64,000 nucleotides of DNA from Dactylosporangium siamense (lineage in GTDB: Bacteria > Actinomycetota > Actinomycetes > Mycobacteriales > Micromonosporaceae): assembly GCF_016862795.1 (NCBI RefSeq), contig NZ_BONQ01000047.1, positions 1 through 64,000 of the forward strand, read 5' to 3'. The notes beneath the pieces are model-generated. The model was not told the origin of the DNA and made no database searches. It saw only the letters and a list, made by a program, of their open reading frames with translations. Below, piece after piece: positions 41,901 to 49,700 of the stretch. Within the stretch, counting starts at the first letter, position 1; every line of letters begins with the position of its first letter. The position numbers were made by a program, and so were the translations under genes.

Positions 41901-42712
41901 GTGTCGCGGGTCCTGCGGCGCCGCCACGCGACGACCCCGGCGGCGACGGCCAGCGCGGCGAGGAGCCCGGCGCCGGCGAGGGTGCCGACGGGAACCCCGG
42001 ATGCGGTCCTGGTCGCCTCGGCGTCCGCCGCAGCCTCCGGGGCTGTACTTGACGTTGTCGTGGTCACCGCAGGCGATGGGGGTGCGGACGTGACCGTCGA
42101 GGGTGGGGCGCTGATGACCGGCGGGCCGCTGGTGACCGGCACCGCGCCGGTGGTGCGGGGCGCTGCCGGGGTGGGCGGGCCGGTGGTCGGCGGCGGGGGT
42201 GGTGATGCGGCGGGGCGGGCGGGGGTGGCGCCGGGCTTGGGGGCGGTGCCTTCGGTGTGGTTCTTGGAGAAGGACCAGCCGTCGAAGCTGCCGGGTGGTG
42301 GGGTGCGGTTCTTGACGCCCTTGTCGCTGTAGGTCCAGGCGCCGCCGTTCGACGCGTGCCAGTAGGACCAGTAGGCGGTGGCCGGCGGGGTGTCGACGCA
42401 CGGTTCGGTGGCAGGGCCGGGTTTGCCGTCGATGCGGCAGACGAACGCGAGGCCCCACCGGTTGGTGCCGGCGACCGTGAATCCCGCGTTCTGCAGAGCG
42501 GTCAGCCCCGAGGACTGGTTGCCCGGTGCGCAGCGGATGACGACGCCGCCGCCGAGCTCGTGGAAGTCTACGACGACGGTGACGCCCGTGCTGTCCGGGC
42601 AGTACCCGGCCGTGCCGGCCGCGTGGGCGGTCCCGGCGGGCAGCACCAGTCCGGCGGTGGCCGCGATCAGCAGCGCCGCCGCTCGGATCAGGTTGGCGGG
42701 AACGGACGTCAC
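41897..42712 (-). CDS. Membrane-anchored transcobalamin C-terminal-like (DUF4430-type) protein
   Basis: A 271-residue protein. The signal peptide (about 1-33) ends AHAAG. A beta domain (about 40-150) reads VTVVVDFHELGGGVVIRC, NRWGLAFVCRIDGKPG, PPATAYWSYWHASNGG and FDGWSF, resembling the C-terminal beta domain of vertebrate transcobalamin/intrinsic factor (DUF4430-like). A long Pro/Thr/Ser linker leads to a C-terminal helix and a basic stop-transfer WRRRRTRD, anchoring it outside the cell. It has a near twin at 44105-44575 without the anchor. GTG 42712 overlaps the upstream stop. I infer that it presents captured corrinoid to the ECF transporter. Confidence 0.75.
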   Translation of the reverse strand: MTSVPANLIRAAALLIAATAGLVLPAGTAHAAGTAGYCPDSTGVTVVVDFHELGGGVVIRCAPGNQSSGLTALQNAGFTVAGTNRWGLAFVCRIDGKPGPATEPCVDTPPATAYWSYWHASNGGAWTYSDKGVKNRTPPPGSFDGWSFSKNHTEGTAPKPGATPARPAASPPPPPTTGPPTPAAPRTTGAVPVTSGPPVISAPPSTVTSAPPSPAVTTTTSSTAPEAAADAEATRTASGVPVGTLAGAGLLAALAVAAGVVAWRRRRTRDT

Positions 42713-44043
42713 GGTGTGCGACGCCGGCGGGCGGCGAGGACCAGGACGGCACCGGCGATGATCAGCCCGACGGCGACGGCGGCGATGCGCATGATCGGGT
42801 CGCCGGTGACGGGCAGCGCCCCGCCGGGCGTCGTGCTCGCTGACCCGCTGACGGAGGCACTCACCGACGGGCTGGCGGACGCGGATCGTGACGGCGACGG
42901 TGACAGCGACACGGATGCGGACGGCGATGCCGATGCCGATGCCGATACGGAGGCTGACGGAGATCCGGTCACGGGCTTGCCGATGTCGCCGAGGGGAACC
43001 TGGGCCAGGGCGAGGACGGCCTGGGCGGTGGCGCGGCGCCACTGATCGCGCAGCATGTCGTCGATCGCGCCGGTGGCGTGCGCCTCCGCGGAGTAGGCGA
43101 TCGCGCCCTGGTCCGCGCCGGTGGTCAGCTGCAGCCCGGTGATCCACGTGGCGGCCTTGCCGGCTTCGGCGGTTGCGCCGGCGGCGGCGAGGGCCTGCCC
43201 GGCGAGGCCGGTGCTGTTGCTGTTGGCGACCGAGGGCAGGTTCGGGTCCGGCTGCTGCGGCCCGTTGACGAACGACCCGTCCGCGGCCTGTTTCGCCTTC
43301 AGCCAGGCGACGGCCTTCGCGGCCGCGGCGGACCCGGGATCCGTGGCGAGGACGGCCTGGACGGCCATCGCGGTGGCGTCGACGTCGGCGGCGGCGTCGC
43401 TGGTACAGGTTGCGCCGGCCGGATCGGGGTTGAGCCGGAAACCGCCGGCGGGGCACTGCTGCCGGACCAGGTAGGCGACGGTGTCGGCGGGCGCTCCCCC
43501 GCTGCGGGTCAGGCCGAGCACGGCGAGGGACTGGTCGAAGGTGTTGGACGCGTCGCCGCCGTACACGTCGGGGGTGGTGTCGCGGACCCGGCCCCGGTGC
43601 GGACCGGAGGTGGCGATGAGGGCGCGGGTCTGCGCGTCGAGATCCAGACCGCCGAAGTGTTTCGGGTCGCGGCCGGCGACGACGGCGGCCAGGAGGAGCT
43701 TCGCGGTGGACCCGGCGTCGGTGATCCGGTCCAGGTCGCCGTCCTCGTCGTAGTCGATCTCGTAGTAGCTGAAGGTGGCGGCGTTCGCGGCGACCTGGTC
43801 GGCGACGGCCGCCGCGGCGGCGGGGGCGACGCCGGTGGCCTTGAGGGCGAGCAGGGCGTCGATGGTGAGGCCGATGTCGGGCATGCCGAAGTTGGTCAGC
43901 AGCCCGTCCTCGAGCTGGGTGGTGAGCCAGACGCCGGCCGTTTGCGGTGCCGGGCCCTCGGCGGCGGCGACGGTGCTGACGGCGGCGAGGCCGGTCGCGA
44001 CGGTGGCGGCGAGGGCGGCGACGGCCCTGCGGTGCGGACGCAT
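42709..44043 (-). CDS. Surface-anchored alpha-toroid protein with LPVTG sorting signal
   Basis: A 444-residue protein with a signal peptide (about 1-28) and an alpha/alpha-toroid region (about 30-350) made of repeated helical pairs (ADVDATAMAVQAVLA, SNSTGLAGQALAAAG, AYSAEAHATGAIDDML). This pattern is seen in prenyltransferase/squalene-cyclase folds and in the alpha domain of intrinsic factor. A Ser/Ala-rich linker precedes LPVTG, a membrane helix and RRRRTP, a sortase-type cell-wall signal. DDxD-type catalytic motifs of cyclases are not evident, consistent with a binding rather than enzymatic role. It is paired with the DUF4430-like gene downstream. ATG 44043 has ggaagg upstream. Confidence 0.75.
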   Translation of the reverse strand: MRPHRRAVAALAATVATGLAAVSTVAAAEGPAPQTAGVWLTTQLEDGLLTNFGMPDIGLTIDALLALKATGVAPAAAAAVADQVAANAATFSYYEIDYDEDGDLDRITDAGSTAKLLLAAVVAGRDPKHFGGLDLDAQTRALIATSGPHRGRVRDTTPDVYGGDASNTFDQSLAVLGLTRSGGAPADTVAYLVRQQCPAGGFRLNPDPAGATCTSDAAADVDATAMAVQAVLATDPGSAAAAKAVAWLKAKQAADGSFVNGPQQPDPNLPSVANSNSTGLAGQALAAAGATAEAGKAATWITGLQLTTGADQGAIAYSAEAHATGAIDDMLRDQWRRATAQAVLALAQVPLGDIGKPVTGSPSASVSASASASPSASVSLSPSPSRSASASPSVSASVSGSASTTPGGALPVTGDPIMRIAAVAVGLIIAGAVLVLAARRRRTP

Positions 44044-44104
44044 GTGGAGCCTTCCGGGTGCAGCGGTACGGCGCCGCCGTCGTGGCGGCGCCGTACCGGG
44101 TCTG

Positions 44105-44575
44105 TCAGGGGGCGGTGATCGACGGCTGCTGGCCGGAGCCGAAGCGCCAGCCTTCGACGGTGCCGATCGCCGGGTTGAACGAGGACGCGCCGCTGGAGCT
44201 GTACGTCCAGGCGCCGCCGGGGGCGGCGTGCCAGTACGACCAGTACGCCGACGCGGGCGGGGTGTTGACGCATGGCTCGGTCGCCGCGGTCGGCTTGCCG
44301 TTGATCCGGCACACGAACGCCAGCCCCCACCGCTGGGTGCCGGTCACGGTGAACCCGGAGCCGGTCAGCGCGGCCAGGCCGGTGGCCGGGTCGCCTGGGT
44401 AGCAGTTCGTGACCACGCCGCCGCCGAGCGACCCGAAGTCGACCACGACGGTCACGCCGGATCCCGCAGAGCAGGCGGCGGCATGCGCGGCCGACGGAGA
44501 CGCCAGGACGAGGGCGCCGGTGGCCGCGATCGCGGCGACGACGGTGGACACGGTGCGGCGCAGGGTGGACGTCAT
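44105..44575 (-). CDS. Secreted transcobalamin C-terminal-like (DUF4430-type) protein
   Basis: A 156-residue secreted protein. The signal peptide (about 1-33) ends AHAAA. The beta domain has VTVVVDFGSLGGGVVTNC, QRWGLAFVCRINGKPT, PPASAYWSYWHAAPGGAW and VEGWRFG, closely matching the anchored paralogue at 41897-42712. It has four cysteines. It lacks the linker and anchor, so it should be released or held by its partner. The ATG at 44575 has ggagga upstream. It lies between the two alpha-toroid genes, giving the order alpha-beta-alpha-beta. Confidence 0.75.
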   Translation of the reverse strand: MTSTLRRTVSTVVAAIAATGALVLASPSAAHAAACSAGSGVTVVVDFGSLGGGVVTNCYPGDPATGLAALTGSGFTVTGTQRWGLAFVCRINGKPTAATEPCVNTPPASAYWSYWHAAPGGAWTYSSSGASSFNPAIGTVEGWRFGSGQQPSITAP

Positions 44576-44595
44576 CGTTCCTCCGAAGTGGACGG

Positions 44596-45642
44596 TCACG
44601 GGCAGGCCAGCACGGGAGCGGCGGCCTTCGAGCCGGCCGAGGTCAGCGCCGCCAGGCCCTGTCCGGTGAGCCCGGGCACGGCCTGCGCGGTGGCACGGAC
44701 GGCGGTCGCCGGGTCGAACCCGGCCGGGGTGTAGGCGATCGCGCCACGGTCGGCGGCCGGGCCGGTGCACCGCACCTGCAGTGTGAGCAGGAACCCGCGG
44801 GCCTTCAGCCAGGCGACCGGCCGTCCGGCGACGGCGAGGGCCTGCGCGGCGAGGCCGGTGCTGTTGGCGTTCACGACGCCGGCGCCGTCGGTGTACGAGC
44901 CGTCGCCGGCCTGCCGCGACACCAGCCACGCGATCGCCGGTGCGGCGTCGGCGGGCCGGTGCACGGCGAGGAGCGCCTGCACGGCCAGGGCGGTCGCGTC
45001 GACGTCGCTGACGCAGGCCGGCTGGTCGTAGTAGAGCGGGTAGCCGCCGTCCGCGCAGCGGGTGCCGGCCAGGTAGGTCGCGCCGGTCGCCGGTGCGCCG
45101 GCCGGGGTGCGGCTCAGCGCGAGCAGCGCGAACGCCTGGGTGAACTGGTTGCTGTAGTCACCGAACGCGGACCGGTCATTGAACCGCCCCGACGGCGCCT
45201 GCAGCCCGCGCAGCCGGGTGATCAGGTCGACGCCGCCGAACGCGGCCGGGCTGCCGCCGCGGACCTGGACGGCGAGGGCGAGTTTGGCGGTGGCGCCGGC
45301 GTACGCCTCGGTGCCGTCGCCGATGTAGCCGGTGAGGATCTCCGGGCGGGCCAGCCATGCGGTCGCCTTGCCCGCGTTCGTCCCGGAGGCTTTCGCCGCG
45401 GCGAACGCGAGGATCGCGTCGATGGTGAGGCCCTGGTCAGGGTAGGCGACGCCGTCGAAGACGACCTCGAAGCGTTCACCGTCCACGAGCTGCCGGGCCA
45501 GCCACCCGGCGGCGGCGTCGGGCCGGTTGACGGTCGGTGCGCTCGCGGCGGCAGGCGCGGCGGCGATCAGGGTGGTGGACAGGGCGAGCGCGGTGAGCAC
45601 CCCAGCGAGGAGGGTGCGGGCGCGGTGCCGGTGGACTGCCAT
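44596..45642 (-). CDS. Secreted alpha-toroid protein (intrinsic-factor alpha-like)
   Basis: A 348-residue secreted protein. The signal peptide (about 1-33) ends AAASA. An alpha/alpha-toroid region carries repeated motifs (NRPDAAAGWLARQLV, PDQGLTIDAILAFAAAK, DVDATALAVQALLAV, NANSTGLAAQALAVAG). It lacks a cell-wall anchor, unlike the paralogue at 42709-44043. It is the first gene after the cobalamin riboswitch, so its translation should be shut off when cobalamin is plentiful. I infer a corrinoid-capturing protein acting with the secreted beta-domain protein encoded next. ATG 45642 is preceded by aaagg. Confidence 0.75.
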   Translation of the reverse strand: MAVHRHRARTLLAGVLTALALSTTLIAAAPAAASAPTVNRPDAAAGWLARQLVDGERFEVVFDGVAYPDQGLTIDAILAFAAAKASGTNAGKATAWLARPEILTGYIGDGTEAYAGATAKLALAVQVRGGSPAAFGGVDLITRLRGLQAPSGRFNDRSAFGDYSNQFTQAFALLALSRTPAGAPATGATYLAGTRCADGGYPLYYDQPACVSDVDATALAVQALLAVHRPADAAPAIAWLVSRQAGDGSYTDGAGVVNANSTGLAAQALAVAGRPVAWLKARGFLLTLQVRCTGPAADRGAIAYTPAGFDPATAVRATAQAVPGLTGQGLAALTSAGSKAAAPVLACP

Positions 45643-45751
45643 CAGGCGGTGCCTTTCCGGCCCTGACAGTCGAGAGAAACCGGGGACGAGACAACCGAGA
45701 CGCCCGGTGGCTCCGACCCGTGGGCCACGACGGGTAGGGAGGTGCAGAAAC

Positions 45752-45880
45752 CAACGCGCGTCAGACAGGTATTCGGGCTCGCGACAAGCACAAACGCGCT
45801 CGTCGCCTACCGTTGCGGGCCAGCGCCGGAATTCGACCGGACTTCCCCCATCAACACACGGCTATGCAGTTGTGACGTCC
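45752..45880 (-). ncRNA. Cobalamin (B12) riboswitch
   Basis: Read on the minus strand, the conserved aptamer elements appear in order: gggggaagtccgg (45850-45837), gcgctggcccgcaacggt with tagg (about 45824-45803), and the B12 box agcccgaatacctgtctga (45779-45761), matching consensus AGYCMGGAUACCUGCC. Junction spacing is typical. It precedes the alpha-toroid/ECF operon by about 110 nt. That interval contains a hairpin (acccgtgggccacgacgggt on the plus strand, about 45717-45736) that could be the expression platform. Repression by adenosylcobalamin is expected from the class. Confidence 0.9.
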
Positions 45881-45932
45881 AGTCTGTCGGGCGAACCACC
45901 GCGCCGTCAATCCCGACCATCCCGCCGCCAAC

Positions 45933-45959
45933 CCTTATTGCAAGTAATATGCAATAAGG
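45933..45959. promoter_or_regulatory. Nur-type box, perfect inverted repeat, before MFS gene
   Basis: A perfect 10-bp inverted repeat (ccttattgca / tgcaataagg, 7-nt spacer) contains TTGCAA-gtaat-ATGCAA, i.e. the TTGCAA-N5-TTGCAA pattern of the Fur-family nickel regulator Nur. It sits directly upstream of TAGGGT (45962-45967), the likely -10 of the MFS gene. It lies about 55 bp from the start of the divergent cobalamin riboswitch, so it could affect both directions. Confidence 0.75.
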
Positions 45960-45975
45960 TCTAGGGTCGGTGCTC

Positions 45976-47196
45976 ATGGCGTTGTCCCTGCTCCCGGCGC
46001 CGGGACCACAGCGTTTGCTGGCGCTGTCCAACTTCGTGTTCACCGTCGGCAGCGGCATGTACCTCACCGCCGGCGTGCTGTATTTCACCGAGGCGGTGGC
46101 GCTGCCGGCGGCGCAGGTCGGCGTCGGGCTCGGCGTCGCGGGGGTCCTGGCGCTCGCGCTCGGTGTCGCGGTCGGCCACCTCGCCGACCGGCGCGACGCG
46201 CGGAAGGTCTACGCCGCCACCCTCGGCGCGCAGGCCGCGGCAACGGCCGGGTTCCTGGTCGTGGACGGGTTCTGGGCATTCGTCGTGGTCGTGAGTGCGG
46301 CCACGGCGGCGAAGGCAGCCGGGGTCGCGGCGCGCAGCCCGATGATCCGCCGATTCGGCGGAGACCGGCCCCAGCAGTTCCGTGCCTACCTGCGGGCGGT
46401 CACCAACGTCGGCGTCTCGTTCGGTGCGCTGCTGGCCGGGTGGGCGGTGCAGACCGGCACCCACACCGCCTACGACCTGATGGCAGCCGGGATGGCGGTC
46501 GCCACAGCCGGGTCCGCGGTGTTCCTGGCGTTCGTACCGCGCGTGCAACCACTGCCCGCCGCGGCGGGACCGCGCTGGCTGGCGCTACGGGACGGGCCGT
46601 ACCTGCTGCTCACCGGCCTCGACGGGATCATGGCGATCCAGTTCAAGGTGCTCACGGTGGCGATGCCGCTCTGGGTGCTCGGCGCAACCCGGGCACCGCA
46701 CTGGACCATCGCCGCCACCATGCTCACCTGCACCCTGATCGTCGTCGCGTTCCAGGTACGTGCGAGTCGCGGCATCGACTCACCGACGGCCGGAGCGGCC
46801 GCGTACCGGCGGGCCGGGGTCGCGTTCCTCGCCGCGTGCGCGCTCATCTCACTGACCGCCAAACTGCCTGGATGGGCCGCGGCGGTCATGCTCGTCGCGG
46901 CCGCGGTGGTGCACACCGTCGGCGAGCTGTGGCACGCCGCCGGCGGGTTCGAGCTGTCGTTCGCGCTCGCACCGGACTGGGCCACCGGCCAGTACCTGGG
47001 CGTCTTCGGCCTCGGCGCCGGGATCGCCGAGGCGGTCGGGCCGGGACTGCTGATCTGGCTGTGCATCACGTGGGGCCGGCCCGGCTGGTACGTCGTCGGG
47101 GCGCTGTTCCTGGTCACCGGCCTGGTCATGCCCGCTGCCGTCCGGCTCGCCCACCGCAAGGCGGCCACCGCGACCGAACCCGTCATGGCCGTCTGA
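45976..47196 (+). CDS. MFS transporter, candidate member of nickel regulon
   Basis: A 406-residue permease with 12 predicted helices. The MFS loop motif is GHLADRRDARKVY between helices 2 and 3. No substrate-specific motif is recognised. The Nur-type box over its promoter and its place between a B12-uptake operon and a nickel-type ABC importer suggest handling of Ni/Co, a metallophore or a related metabolite. An exporter of a secreted nickelophore is one possibility. The start is ATG 45976, with TAGGGT eight bases upstream; GTG 45970 is an alternative. It converges on the nickel operon with a 37-bp gap. Confidence 0.75.
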   Translation: MALSLLPAPGPQRLLALSNFVFTVGSGMYLTAGVLYFTEAVALPAAQVGVGLGVAGVLALALGVAVGHLADRRDARKVYAATLGAQAAATAGFLVVDGFWAFVVVVSAATAAKAAGVAARSPMIRRFGGDRPQQFRAYLRAVTNVGVSFGALLAGWAVQTGTHTAYDLMAAGMAVATAGSAVFLAFVPRVQPLPAAAGPRWLALRDGPYLLLTGLDGIMAIQFKVLTVAMPLWVLGATRAPHWTIAATMLTCTLIVVAFQVRASRGIDSPTAGAAAYRRAGVAFLAACALISLTAKLPGWAAAVMLVAAAVVHTVGELWHAAGGFELSFALAPDWATGQYLGVFGLGAGIAEAVGPGLLIWLCITWGRPGWYVVGALFLVTGLVMPAAVRLAHRKAATATEPVMAV

Positions 47197-47233
47197 CAAA
47201 GCGGACAGGCACAACGCCCCGTACGGTGAGCGC

Positions 47234-47926
47234 TCAGTGATGGTCCGCGTGTTCGACCGCCGTGGCAGGGGCCGCCTGGTCGGGAGGCCAGTCGATGACG
47301 CGGTGGGCCCAGCGGTGCATGAGTGCTGGGTCGTGGGTGATGAGCAGGACGCCGGTGCCGTGGCGGTGCTGGTGGTCGGTGATGACGGCGGCGACGTGGG
47401 CCTGGGTGGAGGCGTCGAGCATGGTGGTGGCTTCGTCGCAGAGCAGGTAGTCGGGCCGGTGTGCGAGGGCGCGGGCGAGGCACGCGCGCTGGAGTTGCCC
47501 GTCGCTGACCGCGTGCGGTTGCCGGCGCAGCAGGTCGGTGGTGAGGCCGGCGGTGTAGGCGAGTTCGACGACCCGGTCCTGGATCCGTTCCGCCTTCGTG
47601 GCTCGGAGGGGTTCGGCGATGATGTCGGCGAGGCTGAGGCGGGGGTCGGCGGCGCTGCGCGGGCTTTGGAAGAGCACGCCGATGCGGGTCCGGACGGCAG
47701 CCGCAACGCGGTAGCGGGCGCCGGTGACGGGGTTGCCGTCGATGCTGACGTGGCCGTCGTCGGGGCGGTGCAGCAGAGCGAGGACCCGCACGAGGGTTGA
47801 CTTGCCGCAGCCGGAGGGTCCGCGCAGCCCGACGGTTTCGCCCGGTCCGATGTGGATGCTGGCACGGTCGAGGACCGTTTGCCGCCCGTACGCGACGGTG
47901 ACCTCGTGCGCGGCGAGGCCGTTCAC
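47234..47926 (-). CDS. Nickel/peptide-type ABC transporter ATPase (NikE-like)
   Basis: A 230-residue ATPase of the oligopeptide/nickel class with Walker A GPSGCGKST, Walker B YLLCDEATTML and the switch His in LLITHDP. The signature reads VSDGQLQRA rather than SGGQ, a notable deviation, although the Gly-Gln core is kept. It is the fifth and last gene of the nik operon, and ATG overlaps the NikD stop. It lacks the C-terminal zinc-type motif that NikD has. Confidence 0.8.
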   Translation of the reverse strand: MNGLAAHEVTVAYGRQTVLDRASIHIGPGETVGLRGPSGCGKSTLVRVLALLHRPDDGHVSIDGNPVTGARYRVAAAVRTRIGVLFQSPRSAADPRLSLADIIAEPLRATKAERIQDRVVELAYTAGLTTDLLRRQPHAVSDGQLQRACLARALAHRPDYLLCDEATTMLDASTQAHVAAVITDHQHRHGTGVLLITHDPALMHRWAHRVIDWPPDQAAPATAVEHADHH

Positions 47927-48825
47927 GGTGCACCTACGACGCTGAGCGGGTGGTGGCAGGCCGCGCCGTCGCTGATGGCCGGTTGCGCGGCGCAGTCAGG
48001 GGAGGCGTGCGGGCAGCGAGGCGCGAACGCGCAGCCGGCGGGCAGGTCGGTGAGCATCGGCGGGTGTCCCGGGATGGGTTGGAAGGCTCGGTCGGGCAGG
48101 GAGTCGAGGAGCGCGGCGGCGTACGGGTGGTGTGGTGCGGTGAAGAACTCGTCGGCGGGGCGGTGTTCGACGATGCGGCTGGCGTACATGACGGCGACGG
48201 TGTCGGCGACGCGTTGGGCGGCGGTGAGGTCGTGGGTGATGAGCATGACGGCGGTGCCGGCGGCGCAGCGGCGGCGGAGCAGGTCGAGGGTGTGGTCGAC
48301 GAGGGGCCGGTCGAGTCCGGCGGTGGGTTCGTCGGCGAGCAGGACGGCCGGGTCGGGGGCGATGGCGAGTGCGGTGGCGAGGCGTTGGGCCATGCCGCCG
48401 GACAGCTGGAACGGGTAGCGGTCCAGGTCGGCCGGGTCGAGTCCGGCCTCGGCGGCGACGGTGTCGGCGTCGGTGGTGGCGCGGCCGTGGACGCGCAGCG
48501 TTTCGGCGAGCAGGGAGCGGCCGGTGCGGACGGGGGTGAGCGCGGTGGCCGGGCTTTGTGGGATGAGCCCGATGTGGCGCCCGCGTAACTCGCGCACCGG
48601 CCGACTGCCTGCTCCGAACTGGACGGTCCCGGTCGTTGCAGCGTTCGCGGGAAGGAGATCGAGGACGGCGTGGGCGAGGACGGATTTGCCGCAGCCGGAT
48701 TCGCCGACGACGGCGAGGAGTTCGCCGCGGTGCAGGGTGAGTGACAGGTCGGTGACGGCGTGGACGGTGGCGTCGCGGAGCCGGAACCGCACGTTGAGGC
48801 CGTCGATGGTGAGGGCAGCGGTCAC
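47923..48825 (-). CDS. Nickel/peptide-type ABC transporter ATPase (NikD-like)
   Basis: A 300-residue ATPase with Walker A GESGCGKSV, signature LSGGMAQRL, Walker B AVLLADEPTAGLD and switch His in MLITHDL. The C-terminal oligo_HPY-type extension is CAFAPRCPHASPDCAAQ with four cysteines, typical of DppD/NikD/OppD and able to hold an iron-sulfur cluster in some members. GTG 48825 overlaps the NikC stop. Confidence 0.82.
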   Translation of the reverse strand: MTAALTIDGLNVRFRLRDATVHAVTDLSLTLHRGELLAVVGESGCGKSVLAHAVLDLLPANAATTGTVQFGAGSRPVRELRGRHIGLIPQSPATALTPVRTGRSLLAETLRVHGRATTDADTVAAEAGLDPADLDRYPFQLSGGMAQRLATALAIAPDPAVLLADEPTAGLDRPLVDHTLDLLRRRCAAGTAVMLITHDLTAAQRVADTVAVMYASRIVEHRPADEFFTAPHHPYAAALLDSLPDRAFQPIPGHPPMLTDLPAGCAFAPRCPHASPDCAAQPAISDGAACHHPLSVVGAP

Positions 48826-49700
48826 AGTTGCAGCTCCGCTCGGACGCGGGGGTCGAGGCGGTCGCGCCAGTGGGCGGCGACGGCGGCGATGGCGAGGGTG
48901 ACCACGACGATGGCGAGGCCGGGGGTGAGGCTGGCCCACCAGGCGCCGGTGAGCAGCGACCGCTGCCCGTCGTTGATCATGTTGCCGAGGGAGGCGAGGT
49001 GCGGCGGGAGGCCGAGGCCGAGGAACGACAGGGCGGTCTCGTGCCAGACGGCGTGCGGGACCATGAGCGTTGTGGCCAGCGCCATCCGGGGCAGGACGTG
49101 CGGCAGCAGGTGCCGGGTCAGCACCCGTACGCGGCTGGCGCCGCCGGAGATGGCGGCGTCGATGAACGGGCGGGTGCGCAGGGAGAGCAGTTCGGCGCGG
49201 ACGATCCGGGCGGTGGACAGCCAGTGGGTCAGGCCGATGGACAGGATGACGGCGCCGAGGCTGGGCCGGAGCATGGCGACGATGAAGATGCCGAGCAGCA
49301 GGTGCGGCAGCGCGGCGACGGTGTCGACGATCCGCATGAGGATCCGGTCGGTCCAGCCGCCGACGGTACCGGCGACGGCGCCGACGGCCCCGCCGATGAG
49401 GGTGGCGACGAGCGCGGCGACGGCGCCGATGAGCAGCGACACCCGCAGGCCGTAGAGGGTGCGGTGGGCGACGTCGCGGCCGAGGTCGTCGGTGCCGGCC
49501 GGATGTGTCCAGGTGGGTGGCTGGTTGATCCGGTCGAGGGCGACGGCGCTCTGGTCGAGCGGCCACAGCAGCGGCACCAGCAGGCATGCCAGGATCGCGG
49601 TGGCGAGCACGACCGCGGCGAGCGCGGCACCTCGGGTGCCGGGCCGCAGCCAGGACAGCGGCCGCAGCCGGCGCTTCCTGGGCATGGTCAGCTCAGCCAT
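48822..49700 (-). CDS. Nickel/peptide-type ABC permease (NikC-like)
   Basis: A 292-residue permease of the BPD_transp_1 (DppC/NikC) class. An N-terminal helix (about 26-48) is followed by the conserved GTDDLGRDVAHRTLYG and five more helices. The EAA-type coupling loop is around AAISGGASRVRVLTRHLLP. It overlaps the NikB gene by 8 bp. Substrate nickel is inferred from the Nur boxes before nikA. Confidence 0.82.
   Translation of the reverse strand: MAELTMPRKRRLRPLSWLRPGTRGAALAAVVLATAILACLLVPLLWPLDQSAVALDRINQPPTWTHPAGTDDLGRDVAHRTLYGLRVSLLIGAVAALVATLIGGAVGAVAGTVGGWTDRILMRIVDTVAALPHLLLGIFIVAMLRPSLGAVILSIGLTHWLSTARIVRAELLSLRTRPFIDAAISGGASRVRVLTRHLLPHVLPRMALATTLMVPHAVWHETALSFLGLGLPPHLASLGNMINDGQRSLLTGAWWASLTPGLAIVVVTLAIAAVAAHWRDRLDPRVRAELQL

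Noticed and set aside
45933-45959. Zur or Fur box instead of a Nur box
   Set aside because: Actinobacterial Zur sites resemble TGAAAATGATTTTCA-type palindromes and Fur/IdeR sites differ as well. The TTGCAA-N5-TTGCAA pattern together with nik and sodF targets fits Nur better.
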